Shown piece after piece: positions 1-9,211 of a stretch of 64,000 nt of DNA (the stretch's first letter is position 1; each line of letters starts with the position of its first letter). The notes under the pieces are model-generated. The model had not been told where the DNA came from. It made no database searches and saw only the letters and a program-made list of their open reading frames with translations. The DNA is from Alloscardovia criceti DSM 17774. Lineage in GTDB: Bacteria > Actinomycetota > Actinomycetes > Actinomycetales > Bifidobacteriaceae. Position numbers and translations under genes: made by a program. The stretch lies in assembly GCF_000376885.1 (NCBI RefSeq), contig NZ_AQXR01000007.1, positions 62,001-126,000 on the forward strand. The letters are read 5' to 3'.

Positions 1-1433
1 GCCTGATTTTCAGCGGAATCACCGTGTAATTCCTGCGCATTGGCATGCAGTACAGAAGCCCACTGCGCATTCAAAGGATCCAATCCTAAGGTGTCCAGCA
101 TAGCGCGCACGCGCGTAACCAGTTGTGCGGTGGCCTGAGTATCGCCCTGAGCGATAGCCGTATTGCCTTCGCGAATAGCACTGAAAATACTTGCCAGAGC
201 GCCCGGTATGCTGAAATCATCATTCATCGCCTTGACAAAGTCGTCCGGTAAATCATCGGCACGCATGCCTGCAATATCCGCATCCGTAGGTAGAGCCATG
301 CCGTTATCTGCCAGCAAGGTCTGTGCGCGTTCCAAGAAGCCGGTGACACGCTCATACGCTGCCTGCGCTTCTTGCAAGGTTTGGTCGCCCCATTCCAGCA
401 TGGACCGGTACTGCACGCTACCCAAAGCAAAACGCACCATCCACGGGTTGTAACCCACGAGCACGTTATCTAGGCTCAGACCATTGCCCAAAGACTTGCT
501 CATCTTCTCACCCTTTTGGGTGACCCACGCCGAATGCATCCACACATGCGCAAAACCCCAGCCAGCCGCATGCGACTGAGCCACTTCGTTTTCGTGATGC
601 GGGAAACGCAAATCCAATCCGCCACCATGGATATCAAAATCATCACCCAAATACTTATGACTCATAGCGGAGCATTCGATATGCCAGCCTGGGCGGCCCT
701 TACCAAATGGCGTATCCCACTGTGCCGTTTGCGGATCCGTGTCCTTAGGCGCTTTCCACAAGGCGAAATCGCGAGGGGAGTGCTTATCTTCGGATAAATC
801 AGCGGCGGTCAAAGGATTGTATTTATCCTCCCCAGCCTTATCCACAGAAGGCGCAGCAGACTCCACATCGGCATCCGCCTGTGTATCGCCCGCAGCCAAA
901 GTGCCTGTTTCCTGGTGTGTGAGCTCACCGTACTGTGGCCAGCTCGGCACATCAAAGTACACATTGCCCGAAGGCGTACCATCCGGGTTCGGCACGATAT
1001 ACGCATGACCGCGATCGAGCAAACGCTGAATTAAATCAATCATTTCTGGCACGTGACCCGTAGCGCGCGGCTCGTATGTCGGTGCTAAAACACCCAAGGT
1101 GTTATACGCGTGCGTAAATTCCTGCTCATATATATAGGCACGTTGCCACCACTGCTGCCCCGCGGCGGCCGATTTATCCAGAATTTTATCGTCAATATCC
1201 GTGACATTGCGGATAAAGGTGACCTCATAGCCGAGCTTCATCATCCAACGGCGCACAATATCAAAAGCAACAGCAGCGCGCAGATGCCCCACATGGGGAG
1301 AGCTCTGCACAGTAGCACCACACACGTAAATCCCGACCTTGCCTGGATGAAGAGGCTCGAAGGGGATAATGCTGTGTGATGCCGTGTTATACACTTTCAG
1401 CGCGTGAGCGGCTTTCGAAATTGTGTCTGTCAT
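1..1433 (-). CDS. cysS: Cysteinyl-tRNA synthetase, 3' end cut by window edge
   Basis: Charges tRNA-Cys with cysteine in the cytoplasm (class I aminoacyl-tRNA synthetase). Translating back from the ATG at 1433 gives MTDTISKAAHALKVYN and then YVCGATVQSSPHVGHLR, the HIGH-type nucleotide-binding region of CysRS. The frame continues with a TDIDDK segment. A KMSKSLGN signature lies near 490-515. About 477 codons are present and the C-terminus lies beyond position 1. It is transcribed divergently from the amidotransferase gene to its right. Frame and motifs make the identification firm; only the stop is unseen. Confidence 0.93.
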   Translation of the reverse strand, partial: MTDTISKAAHALKVYNTASHSIIPFEPLHPGKVGIYVCGATVQSSPHVGHLRAAVAFDIVRRWMMKLGYEVTFIRNVTDIDDKILDKSAAAGQQWWQRAYIYEQEFTHAYNTLGVLAPTYEPRATGHVPEMIDLIQRLLDRGHAYIVPNPDGTPSGNVYFDVPSWPQYGELTHQETGTLAAGDTQADADVESAAPSVDKAGEDKYNPLTAADLSEDKHSPRDFALWKAPKDTDPQTAQWDTPFGKGRPGWHIECSAMSHKYLGDDFDIHGGGLDLRFPHHENEVAQSHAAGWGFAHVWMHSAWVTQKGEKMSKSLGNGLSLDNVLVGYNPWMVRFALGSVQYRSMLEWGDQTLQEAQAAYERVTGFLERAQTLLADNGMALPTDADIAGMRADDLPDDFVKAMNDDFSIPGALASIFSAIREGNTAIAQGDTQATAQLVTRVRAMLDTLGLDPLNAQWASVLHANAQELHGDSAENQ

Positions 1434-1452
1434 ACATACGAGATTATTAGCG

Positions 1453-1483
1453 TTGGCAGACAGATTACGCCTCTTTGTATAAT
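1453..1483 (+). promoter_or_regulatory. Candidate promoter for the amidotransferase gene
   Basis: TTGGCA at 1453-1458 and TATAAT at 1478-1483 are separated by 19 bases, slightly longer than the usual 17. They lie in the divergent gap between cysS and the gene starting at 1554. The -10 match is perfect. The spacing makes this a moderate call. Confidence 0.45.
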
Positions 1484-1553
1484 AGTTTTCCGTTTGCTGA
1501 AAACACTATAGTCTCATGTACTTTCGTTAATGGCAGGTGGCACAATTAAAAGT

Positions 1554-2348
1554 ATGACTGAAAGCTTCAAACCGTATGTTCTTATACTTCAGCATGCCTC
1601 ATGGGAGCGGCCGGGACGGATTCTCGAAGCCACGGAGGAGGCAGGCTTGCCTGCGCGCATCGTAAGTATATGCGATGAAAAGAAGCCAGAACTTCCCAAA
1701 CCAGACGAGTACTGCGGCGTCGTGCTCATGGGCGGGCCGATGGGTGCCTTAGATTTTGAGGAATATCCAGGTTTGAAGGCGGAGCACAAAATCGTTAAGG
1801 ATGCAGTGGCGGCTAATAAGCCGGTGCTGGGCGTGTGTTTGGGCCATCAAATTATCGCTTCCGCGCTGGGTGGAAAAATTAAGAAGGCCAAAGAATCTGA
1901 AATCGGCTTTGGACACATCGATCGGGTGCAACGCCATGCTTACGCCCCGCTCGAGTCTACAGGAATGGACGTGCTGCATTGGCATAATGATGTCGTATCT
2001 GTGCCAGAGGAAGCGACCGTTATTGCGAAAAGTGATATGACGAAGGTGCAAGCCTTCGCTTATGGATCCGCTCTAGGCTTGCAATATCATTTGGAAGTTT
2101 CTCCAGCTATTTTGGATCAATGGCTCTCCACGCCAGAAATGGTGGAGGGGTTGAAAAAGGCTCAGATTAAGAAAATTCGAGAAGACTACGAAAAAAACGA
2201 TGTCGTTATGCATCGCATTGCAGAAACCACTTTTTCCTCCTTTGCCGCGCGCTGTGCGACATACTCACGCGAGCTGATATTCCACGCCGAAAATGCGCAA
2301 AACGAGGCGGGAAAGAAATCTAGCAAGGGCAAGCAAAAGCAAAAGTAA
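1554..2348 (+). CDS. Class-I glutamine amidotransferase
   Basis: Stand-alone GATase1-fold protein of 264 residues, of the GMP-synthase-like amidotransferase group; it would release ammonia from glutamine or act as a related hydrolase. Visible features are MGGPMGALDF (oxyanion strand), the nucleophile elbow GVCLGHQ with the catalytic Cys, and a late YHLEVS segment that supplies the His-x-Glu pair. The C-terminal tail is lysine-rich. The ATG at 1554 starts MTESFKPY; an ATG at 1530 would add eight residues. It is followed after 92 bases by an ABC-F gene on the same strand. The physiological acceptor cannot be told from sequence. Confidence 0.85.
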   Translation: MTESFKPYVLILQHASWERPGRILEATEEAGLPARIVSICDEKKPELPKPDEYCGVVLMGGPMGALDFEEYPGLKAEHKIVKDAVAANKPVLGVCLGHQIIASALGGKIKKAKESEIGFGHIDRVQRHAYAPLESTGMDVLHWHNDVVSVPEEATVIAKSDMTKVQAFAYGSALGLQYHLEVSPAILDQWLSTPEMVEGLKKAQIKKIREDYEKNDVVMHRIAETTFSSFAARCATYSRELIFHAENAQNEAGKKSSKGKQKQK

Positions 2349-2440
2349 CGCCTGCAGGGTGATGGCAGCGTGTGTGCCTGACCTTGGATAATGCGCGTAA
2401 GAGCGCGCAAAAAAATGATAAAAGATATAAGAGGTAATTT

Positions 2441-4384
2441 GTGCCAGTTCATGATATTGGCTTAGAACACGTGTCGCTCGACTTTGCGACCAAAACCATC
2501 TTCCGCGACGTCACGCTGGGTGTTGTAGAAGGCGACCGCATCGGCATTGTGGGTAAAAACGGTGATGGAAAATCCACACTATTGCGCATTCTCAGCGGAG
2601 CGCAGCCCATCGATGCGGGCCGCGTCACCCGTCGCGGTGGCCTCACGCTTGGCATGCTAGACCAGCGGGACAGTCTCGATGACGATGCCACTGTGCGCCA
2701 AGAAGCCCTAGAAAATCGCGAAGAATACGAATGGGCAGCGGATGCTACCTCCCGCGGCATCGTGGAAACCTTGCTACGCGACATTCCCCTCGATGCCACC
2801 ATCGGCCAACTCTCCGGTGGACAGCGCCGCCGCGTCGATTTGGCACGCCTGCTACTGCGTGACTGGGATATCCTCGTGCTCGACGAACCAACCAACCACC
2901 TCGATATGCCAACCATCCACTGGTTGGCCGCGCATATGAAGTCCCGCTGGTCGGACGGTGCCGGCGCCCTGCTCGTGGTGACTCATGATCGTTGGTTCCT
3001 CGATGAAGTGTGCACGCGCATGTGGGAAGTCCACGATGGTACTATTGATCCTTTTGAAGGTGGTTACTCGGCGTACATGATGCAACGCGTGGAGCGCGAA
3101 CGCCAAGCTGACGTGGCAGAAACCAAGCGCCGCAACCTTGCCCGCAAAGAGCTTGCATGGTTGACGCGAGGAGCGCGCGCCCGCTCGACAAAACAGAAGT
3201 TCCATGTGAAAGCTGCTCGCGAACTCATCGCCGATGTGCCAGAGCCACGCAATACTGTAGAGCTCAAGGCTATGGCCACTTCGCGCCTGGGCAAGCAGGT
3301 GGTCGATCTCATCGATGTGACGCAGGTGTATGAGCAAATGCCCGATGAACTGACGCCGGATTCGGTGAGCGTAGATATCGTCGAAGATGATGCCAACGGC
3401 GTGCCGCAGACGCGCACTGTGACCGGCAAGCGCATTCTCGACAATGTGACGTGGCTCATTGGGCCGGGAGATCGTTTCGGCATTGTAGGCGCGAATGGTG
3501 TAGGAAAATCCACGCTGCTGCGCATTTTAGACGGTAGCCTTACGCCAACGGCAGGCCATGTGAATATTGGTAAAACGGTCAAATTCGCCGTGCTCTCCCA
3601 GCGTCTGGATGAGCTGGAAGAGCTGGGGCAGTACCGCGTCCAAGAAGTGCTGAGCCGTTACAAGCCGACGTATATCGTCGATGGCAAAGAAACTACACCC
3701 GGTCAGCTTATGGAAAGACTGGGCTTTGAGGCAGCTCAGCTGATGACACCTATTGCGGATCTGTCTGGTGGCCAAAAGCGCAGAATGCAGCTGCTGCTGA
3801 TTTTGCTGGACGAGCCGAATGTGCTCATTATGGATGAGCCGGGCAATGATTTGGACACGGATATGCTCGCGGTCATGGAGGATTTGCTCGATACCTGGCC
3901 GGGCACTCTCATTGTGGTCTCACACGATGCGTATCTGCTCGAACGTGTGACGGATCATCAATTCGCGATTTTTGATGGCAAAATTCGTCATTTACCGGGC
4001 GGTGTCGATGATTATTTCCGCCTACTCGAGGGTCAAGAAGTGCCGGATAACCCGATTTCTGGGGGATTGGTGAGCACAGGTAATGCTTCGGTGCTGTCCT
4101 CGCAGAGCCAGGGGACAGACAGTGGGGCGGCGCAGCAGAGTGCTGCCGAGGAAAAGGCGCAACGCATAGCCAAACGTGAGGCCTCCAAGCGTATGAGCGC
4201 TATTGAACGCAAAATTTCCAAGTTACAAGATACTAAAGCGGAAATCGAAAAGTCCATGGCGGAGCACGATCCGAGCGATTTTGTGGGCTTAGGCAAGCTG
4301 AACGCAGATCTTGAACAGGTCCAAGCCGAAATCGACGATTTGGAAATGGAATGGTTAGAAAAAAGCGAAATCGTGGAAGGCTAA
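2441..4384 (+). CDS. ABC-F family ATPase (duplicated ABC domains)
   Basis: A 647-residue soluble ABC-F protein. This family binds the ribosome or acts in translation quality control and has no membrane domain. Domain 1 has Walker A GKNGDGKS, signature LSGGQRRR and Walker B LVLDEPTNHLD. Domain 2 has GANGVGKS, LSGGQKRR and LIMDEPGNDLD. A basic linker lies between them, and the last 90 residues are a charged coiled coil as in Uup. Translation begins at GTG 2441 behind AGAGG. The gene ends in a 24-bp perfect hairpin shared with the convergent ilvN. The subgroup (Uup or EttA-like) is not certain. Confidence 0.88.
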   Translation: MPVHDIGLEHVSLDFATKTIFRDVTLGVVEGDRIGIVGKNGDGKSTLLRILSGAQPIDAGRVTRRGGLTLGMLDQRDSLDDDATVRQEALENREEYEWAADATSRGIVETLLRDIPLDATIGQLSGGQRRRVDLARLLLRDWDILVLDEPTNHLDMPTIHWLAAHMKSRWSDGAGALLVVTHDRWFLDEVCTRMWEVHDGTIDPFEGGYSAYMMQRVERERQADVAETKRRNLARKELAWLTRGARARSTKQKFHVKAARELIADVPEPRNTVELKAMATSRLGKQVVDLIDVTQVYEQMPDELTPDSVSVDIVEDDANGVPQTRTVTGKRILDNVTWLIGPGDRFGIVGANGVGKSTLLRILDGSLTPTAGHVNIGKTVKFAVLSQRLDELEELGQYRVQEVLSRYKPTYIVDGKETTPGQLMERLGFEAAQLMTPIADLSGGQKRRMQLLLILLDEPNVLIMDEPGNDLDTDMLAVMEDLLDTWPGTLIVVSHDAYLLERVTDHQFAIFDGKIRHLPGGVDDYFRLLEGQEVPDNPISGGLVSTGNASVLSSQSQGTDSGAAQQSAAEEKAQRIAKREASKRMSAIERKISKLQDTKAEIEKSMAEHDPSDFVGLGKLNADLEQVQAEIDDLEMEWLEKSEIVEG

Positions 4385-4420
4385 TTCAACAGTTACATCC
4401 CTAGAAGAGTAGACCTCCTC

Positions 4421-4475
4421 ATAAACGTAGTGGCGGTGTTGAGAATTATCATCTCAACACCGCCACTACGTTTAT
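4421..4475. terminator. Long perfect hairpin between convergent genes
   Basis: Arms 4421-4444 and 4452-4475 are perfectly complementary over 24 bp with a 7-base loop. The hairpin sits between the stops of the ABC-F gene and ilvN, so it probably serves as a bidirectional terminator. No T-tract of four or more follows on either strand, which is unusual for a rho-independent terminator. Confidence 0.75.
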
Positions 4476-4486
4476 CTGAGGACAGA

Positions 4487-5044
4487 TTAGCGCTCGCTAA
4501 TCACCGAGCCGGTCACCTTGTCGCTTAACGCACGCGGGCCACGCGTAACTGCTACAGAGCCGGAACGGACCAATTCCAGCACGCCGTATGGTTCAAGTAA
4601 GCCGAGCAGCGCATCGATTTTGCCCTGTGCACCCGTGGCTTCAATCGTCAAAGATTGAGGATGCACATCTACCACGCGTACGCGGAAGAGGTTCACAATT
4701 TCCAAAATATCGGAACGATTCGCCTCCGTGGCACCCACCTTGATGAGCACCAGCTCGCGCTCTACCGTGTTGTCCGGATCGAGCTCCACGATTTTGAGCA
4801 CGTGTAGGAGTTTGTTGAGCTGCTTAATAATCTGCTCTAAAGGCTGAGGCTCCACCATAGCCGTTACCGTAATGCGGGAAATATCCTCACGCTCGGTTGG
4901 CGACACGGACAAGGAGTCGATGTTAAAGGAGCGGCGTGCAAACAGGGAGGAGACGCGTGCCAGCACACCCGGCCTGTTTTCTACCAAAACGGAAATCGTG
5001 TGGCGAGTAGCTCCGGGTTGCAACGAAAGATTATTGATCACCAT
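4487..5044 (-). CDS. ilvN: Acetolactate synthase regulatory subunit
   Basis: Small subunit (185 residues) of acetohydroxyacid synthase, which catalyses the first common step of branched-chain amino acid synthesis and carries the valine-feedback ACT domain. The N-terminus HTISVLVENRPGVLARVSSLF is the classical ACT motif, followed by FNIDSLSVSPTE. The C-terminal half (EANRSDILEIVNLFRVRVVDV) is the second AHAS small-subunit domain. The start codon overlaps the ilvB stop by one base (TAATG), so the two are translationally coupled. Length and motifs are ordinary for the family. Confidence 0.95.
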   Translation of the reverse strand: MVINNLSLQPGATRHTISVLVENRPGVLARVSSLFARRSFNIDSLSVSPTEREDISRITVTAMVEPQPLEQIIKQLNKLLHVLKIVELDPDNTVERELVLIKVGATEANRSDILEIVNLFRVRVVDVHPQSLTIEATGAQGKIDALLGLLEPYGVLELVRSGSVAVTRGPRALSDKVTGSVISER

Positions 5045-7011
5045 TACAGATTCGACCTTTCTGCACGAGCATTTTGTACTGCTTCTTCCGCTTCTGCCTG
5101 CTCGCGTGCACTTTGGCTAGCAGCTTCTTCGCGCTGGGTAGCCACATTTTTCAGTGGCTGCACGCCTTGACGGTAATTGACGTAATCGTTGGAATTGCCC
5201 GCCGGCACCATTGGCCATACCATGGCGTCCTTCCAGACGCGGAAATCAATCAGCACCGTACGATCGTTAATCGCATTCGCCTTTTCGATAGCCTCCGCGG
5301 CTTCTTCCTGGGTCGTCGCGCGCAGTCCCACGCAGCCGTAAGCCTCGGCCAGCTTGACAAAATCAGGCACATCAAAGAATTCTGCAGTGCCCGCATTGCC
5401 TGCGTTTTCATCGCCATCATGCAACATAGTCTGCGAGTAATGCTCATCAAAGAACAGTGTCTGCCATTGGCGTACCATGCCGTAGACGGAATTATTTAAA
5501 ATCGCAATCTTAATCGGGGCGTGCTCTTGGAAGAGCGTCGCCATTTCCTGCGACGTCATTTGGAAGGAGCCATCGCCATCAATCAGCCATACAGGTTTTG
5601 CGCCGGCAAATTCGCGCTCGGAAGCGATGCGGGCGCCCAAGGCTGCGGGCAGGCCATATCCCATGGTGCCGGCTCCCGCGGAGGAAAGCCACGAATTCGG
5701 ATGCTCGAAGTCGACGAGCTGGCTTGCCCACATCTGATGCTGTCCAACGCCGGAGACCCAGATGGTATTGTCTGCGGCTTGGCGTGAGAGTTCCTTCACT
5801 ACCCATTGAGGAGACAGGCTGCCATCGGTTGGAATATCTTCCTCGCGCTCGTAGTCCGTAGGGTAGTTGTTGCGCAAATTATCGAGGAAATTCCACCAAT
5901 TCGTCAGATCCACACGACCTTCTGCCTGCTGCAGAGCCGTAATTTCTGGCACGAGCTCATCGAGAACGGCGGAAATATCGCCCACAATAGGCACATCCAC
6001 TGCGCGATTCTTGCCAATTTCCGCAGGATCGATGTCGATGTGGATGACGCGGGCGCGTGGCGCAAATTCGGCAAGCTTGCCGGTTACACGATCGGAGAAG
6101 CGTGCGCCAATGGCGATGAGCAGATCCGAGTTTTGGACAGCGCCCGTGCCGGCAATGGAACCGTGCATGCCTATCATGCCCAGATTGTGCGGATCGCTGT
6201 CCGGCACGATACCGCGCGCGTTCAGCGTGGTGACCAGTGGCGCATTTGTGGCTTCCACAAGAGCGCGCAGTTGCTCGGATGCACCCGAACGCATCGCACC
6301 GCCGCCCACATACAGCACAGGTCTAAAGGAGTTTTGGATGAGGCGTGCCGCCTGCTGCAGCACCTTGCCATGCGCATGCGTGGTCGGCGAGTAGCCCGGC
6401 AAAATCATGCGCTGCGGCCAGGAATAGTACATTTCTTCGGTCTGCGCCGAACGCGTCAAATCGATAACTACAGGTCCCGGGCGCCCCGTGGTGGCGATGT
6501 ACGCAGCCTCGGTGATAACGCGCGGAATATCCTGCGCATTCGTCACCAAGTACGAGTGCTTGGCGATAGGGTAGGTGATACCGACGGTATCGGTTTCTTG
6601 AAAAGCGTCGGTGCCAATTTGGCGTGCGCCCACCTGTCCGGTAATAACGATGAGAGGGACAGAATCCATTTGCGCATTCATGATGGAGGTAATGGTATTC
6701 GTCGCTCCAGGGCCGGACGTGACGATGGCTACGCCCACTTTTCCGGTGGCCAACGCATAGCCTTCTGCCGCGTGACCTGCCGCCTGCTCATGGCGCGTCA
6801 AAATAAAGCGGAACTTCGTGGCATCGTTAATGGCGTGGTACACCGGCAAAATAGCACCGCCGGGAATGCCAAAGACATCCGTAATGCCCAAGTCTTCCAA
6901 AGATCTCACGAGTGCCTGAGCTCCAGTTATTTTTTCGCCTTCAGGCTGCTGTGCTTCTGCGCTTTTCTTCGAAATGGCGCTAAAAGCTTGTAAAGGTGTA
7001 GGCAGTGCCAT
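5044..7011 (-). CDS. ilvB: Acetolactate synthase catalytic subunit
   Basis: ThDP-dependent large subunit (655 residues) that condenses pyruvate to acetolactate or with 2-ketobutyrate. GIPGGAILPVYH and HEQAAGHAAEGYA, with the activating Glu, mark the N-terminal ThDP-binding domain. GDGSFQMTSQEMATLFQ with the downstream ILNNSVYGMVRQWQ forms the Mg-ThDP motif. About 35 residues at each end are extra relative to the E. coli enzyme; the C-terminal tail is Ala/Glu-rich. It forms an operon with ilvN. A 200-base leader separates it from rnc, and no convincing leader peptide or attenuator was recognised there. Confidence 0.95.
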   Translation of the reverse strand: MALPTPLQAFSAISKKSAEAQQPEGEKITGAQALVRSLEDLGITDVFGIPGGAILPVYHAINDATKFRFILTRHEQAAGHAAEGYALATGKVGVAIVTSGPGATNTITSIMNAQMDSVPLIVITGQVGARQIGTDAFQETDTVGITYPIAKHSYLVTNAQDIPRVITEAAYIATTGRPGPVVIDLTRSAQTEEMYYSWPQRMILPGYSPTTHAHGKVLQQAARLIQNSFRPVLYVGGGAMRSGASEQLRALVEATNAPLVTTLNARGIVPDSDPHNLGMIGMHGSIAGTGAVQNSDLLIAIGARFSDRVTGKLAEFAPRARVIHIDIDPAEIGKNRAVDVPIVGDISAVLDELVPEITALQQAEGRVDLTNWWNFLDNLRNNYPTDYEREEDIPTDGSLSPQWVVKELSRQAADNTIWVSGVGQHQMWASQLVDFEHPNSWLSSAGAGTMGYGLPAALGARIASEREFAGAKPVWLIDGDGSFQMTSQEMATLFQEHAPIKIAILNNSVYGMVRQWQTLFFDEHYSQTMLHDGDENAGNAGTAEFFDVPDFVKLAEAYGCVGLRATTQEEAAEAIEKANAINDRTVLIDFRVWKDAMVWPMVPAGNSNDYVNYRQGVQPLKNVATQREEAASQSAREQAEAEEAVQNARAERSNL

Positions 7012-7220
7012 GGAAACCTCTATCTGTGCTTACTGCTGTTTCTCTTCTTAATTCTAGGTGAAGACCAGCGTGAATATGCTTTCGTGATATGCGCCGCTTG
7101 TGGCGGTGTGAATTTTATATTAATAGAAGTTCTTATTTTTTGCCGATGATTGTCCGCAATATGTCCAGCGAGCTGTGGGCATCTGCTCATGCATGTGTGA
7201 GAGCATACGGTGCGCACGTA

Positions 7221-8024
7221 TTACTGCGCAGAAGCAGTATTGTTTTGGTAGGTGTGGAGTACCTTCCACGCCTGTTCGGCGGCAATCATCTGCGCCTTAC
7301 GCTTCGTGGAGGCTTCGCCAGTGCCCAAAGGTTGAGAAGCGTCGATACCCAAGGCGTGACTGCGTTCATTGTCTTCCAAACGCGCATGTGCGGTGAAAAC
7401 CTGAGCAAATTCAGGCCCACCCACTTCCATCTGATAGGTCAGCTCATTAATACCCAATTCATGGGCAATTTTCGTCAGCGATGTCTTCCAGTCCAAGGAA
7501 GGACCTTCATGAGAGACTTTTTCGAGGGTGGTGTCAATTAAACGATGCACCGTTTCGCGTGCCGCATCAATGCCATGTTCGATAAAAATAGCGCCAATGA
7601 GCGACTCTACGATATCGCACAAAATCGAGTCTTTATCGGCGCCACCATCGTCCGCTTCGCCGTGGCCGAGAAGAATCATCGGACCAACCTGCAAGAAATT
7701 GCGGGCAATAGGCGCTAAGGCTTCCTCAGATACCGCTTTGGCGCGAATTTTGGCCATTTTGCCTTCGCTAAAATCCGGATGCTGAGTAAAAAGGCTTTCC
7801 GTTACCACGAGTTCGAGGACGGCGTCACCAAGAAATTCCAGACGTTCATAACTTTTTACGCCCTCATGCTCATGCATAAAGGAGCGATGCGTCAGGGCTT
7901 CGATCAAATGCTCGGAGGTCAGGTTATGTCCGAGTTTCTTAAAAAGCTGCTCAGCAGAATCCTGAGCTAAATTTTTCCGTCGAATACGTGTGCGCAGTGT
8001 TGAAGTCTCTGATTTCTTTCCCAT
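7221..8024 (-). CDS. rnc: Ribonuclease III
   Basis: Double-strand-specific endoribonuclease for rRNA and mRNA processing, 267 residues. The signature ERLEFLGDAVLELVVTE gives the first catalytic acidic cluster, and DIVESLIGAIF gives the second with its metal-binding Glu. A C-terminal dsRNA-binding domain ends in STKRKAQMIAAEQAWKVL. The ATG at 8024 (MGKKSET) was chosen. An upstream in-frame ATG at 8084 would add 20 residues with no family resemblance. It lies downstream of rpmF on the same strand, separated from it by a hairpin. Confidence 0.93.
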   Translation of the reverse strand: MGKKSETSTLRTRIRRKNLAQDSAEQLFKKLGHNLTSEHLIEALTHRSFMHEHEGVKSYERLEFLGDAVLELVVTESLFTQHPDFSEGKMAKIRAKAVSEEALAPIARNFLQVGPMILLGHGEADDGGADKDSILCDIVESLIGAIFIEHGIDAARETVHRLIDTTLEKVSHEGPSLDWKTSLTKIAHELGINELTYQMEVGGPEFAQVFTAHARLEDNERSHALGIDASQPLGTGEASTKRKAQMIAAEQAWKVLHTYQNNTASAQ

Positions 8025-8166
8025 AAGCACATATTGTAAGCATAAGCGTGAACGCTGTTCAGAAACATCTTTGTCCATGGACATCGGAAGAATGGCGCAT
8101 CACGTGCGTGCCTCGAAAATACGGAGTCCACAGCACCCACGTCGCAGAGCCCGCTGGAATAAAAGA

Positions 8167-8200
8167 AAAGTCCCCACAACCCGTCGATAGTGGAGACTTT
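8167..8200 (-). terminator. Terminator downstream of rpmF
   Basis: AAAGTC-CCAC and GTGG-GACTTT arms pair with one mismatch around a 12-base loop. On the minus strand the hairpin is followed by the T-rich CTTTTCTTTTATTCC, so it fits a terminator for the rpmF transcript. Confidence 0.55.
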
Positions 8201-8220
8201 GAATAGTTTTATCGTGGCAA

Positions 8221-8415
8221 CTACTGAGCCAAACCAGCCTTTACAGCAGAACGGTAGTTACGTCCACGGTAGGTGCCGCAGTTAGGGCAAGCCATGTGGG
8301 ACAATGCTGGAGCGCCGCAGTTTGGGCAGCTAATAGTTGTAGTTGCAGATGCCTTCCAGTTGGAACGGCGAGAGTGCGTATTAGCACGGGAGGTCTTATA
8401 CTTTGGCAATGCCAT
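8221..8415 (-). CDS. rpmF: 50S ribosomal protein L32
   Basis: A 64-residue large-subunit ribosomal protein. It begins [22 protein letters not shown], the conserved L32 N-terminus, and carries a zinc knuckle CPNCG...CPNCG. It follows the DUF177 gene on the same strand with a 136-base gap, the standard bacterial yceD-rpmF order. The sequence is complete and typical. Confidence 0.97.
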   Translation of the reverse strand: MALPKYKTSRANTHSRRSNWKASATTTISCPNCGAPALSHMACPNCGTYRGRNYRSAVKAGLAQ

Positions 8416-8551
8416 TTTGGTTTTCCTCTGTTCGAATCGAATATTTGCTTAAGCCTAGTAGAGTTTAATATAACCTCTCGTCAATCGCAACTTTGAGCCG
8501 CAACCTTCACGAAATCGCTTGATTTTTCAGGCTTTAGCACAAGGAACGGAG

Positions 8552-9166
8552 CTAATTATCAGATTTTTTGGCTGCTTCTGCTTCCAGCTGAGCTTTAAAA
8601 CCTTCCAACGCGGCCCACTGGATATTCACCTGCTCATGCTGGTGATCTGGATGATCATTGAGCTTGATACCACACTGTGGGCACAGACCCAAGCAGTCCT
8701 CACGATCCAGAGGCTGCAAAGGCAAAGCCTGGCTGAGACTATCGCGAATCAAGGCTTCCAAATTCAGATAAATAGACCCCGGATTGAGCGGATAGGTATC
8801 CGCCGTTTCATCCTGAGAAGCGATAATATCCACCTCATCATCTTCGTTCGATGCCACGGGAGTGGACTGCTCATAGGTATAGAAGACGACCGGATGCGTG
8901 GTCAGCGTTTCATGGATAGGCTCCAGACAGCGCGTGCATTCGCTGTTAAAGGCGGTGCTGATTGTGCCGGTAAATAAAATGCCATCGGCCAAAGATTCCA
9001 GCATGCCATTGACGGTTACATCCTGTCCTTCTGGAATGCCTACGATATCGTCGCCAATGCCCGTAGGTGCGGGGACGACGAGCTGGTCTATATCCTGCGT
9101 TTTTCCAGCATCCATGGAGAGCTGAGAAATAGAAATGGACCATGGTGTTTCATGTTCACGTGCCAT
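8552..9166 (-). CDS. DUF177 (YceD-like) rRNA accumulation protein
   Basis: YceD-family proteins are linked to 23S rRNA or L32 accumulation and almost always sit directly upstream of rpmF, as here. The protein has 204 residues. The family hallmark is the CTRCLEPI segment followed about 75 residues later by DCLGLCPQCGIKL, two Cys pairs that may bind metal. The acidic stretch between them (residues about 110-130) is typical. The start at 9166 reads MAREHETPWSISI. It follows the coiled-coil gene by 45 bases, so the two are probably cotranscribed. Confidence 0.88.
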   Translation of the reverse strand: MAREHETPWSISISQLSMDAGKTQDIDQLVVPAPTGIGDDIVGIPEGQDVTVNGMLESLADGILFTGTISTAFNSECTRCLEPIHETLTTHPVVFYTYEQSTPVASNEDDEVDIIASQDETADTYPLNPGSIYLNLEALIRDSLSQALPLQPLDREDCLGLCPQCGIKLNDHPDHQHEQVNIQWAALEGFKAQLEAEAAKKSDN

Positions 9167-9211
9167 AGAGACACTCCTTCACATTCTGCCTGCGGACAGG
9201 CACGAGGAAAT

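Noticed and set aside
5806..6993. 395-codon plus-strand frame inside ilvB
   Set aside because: Antisense shadow of ilvB; ilvB carries the full ThDP motif set.
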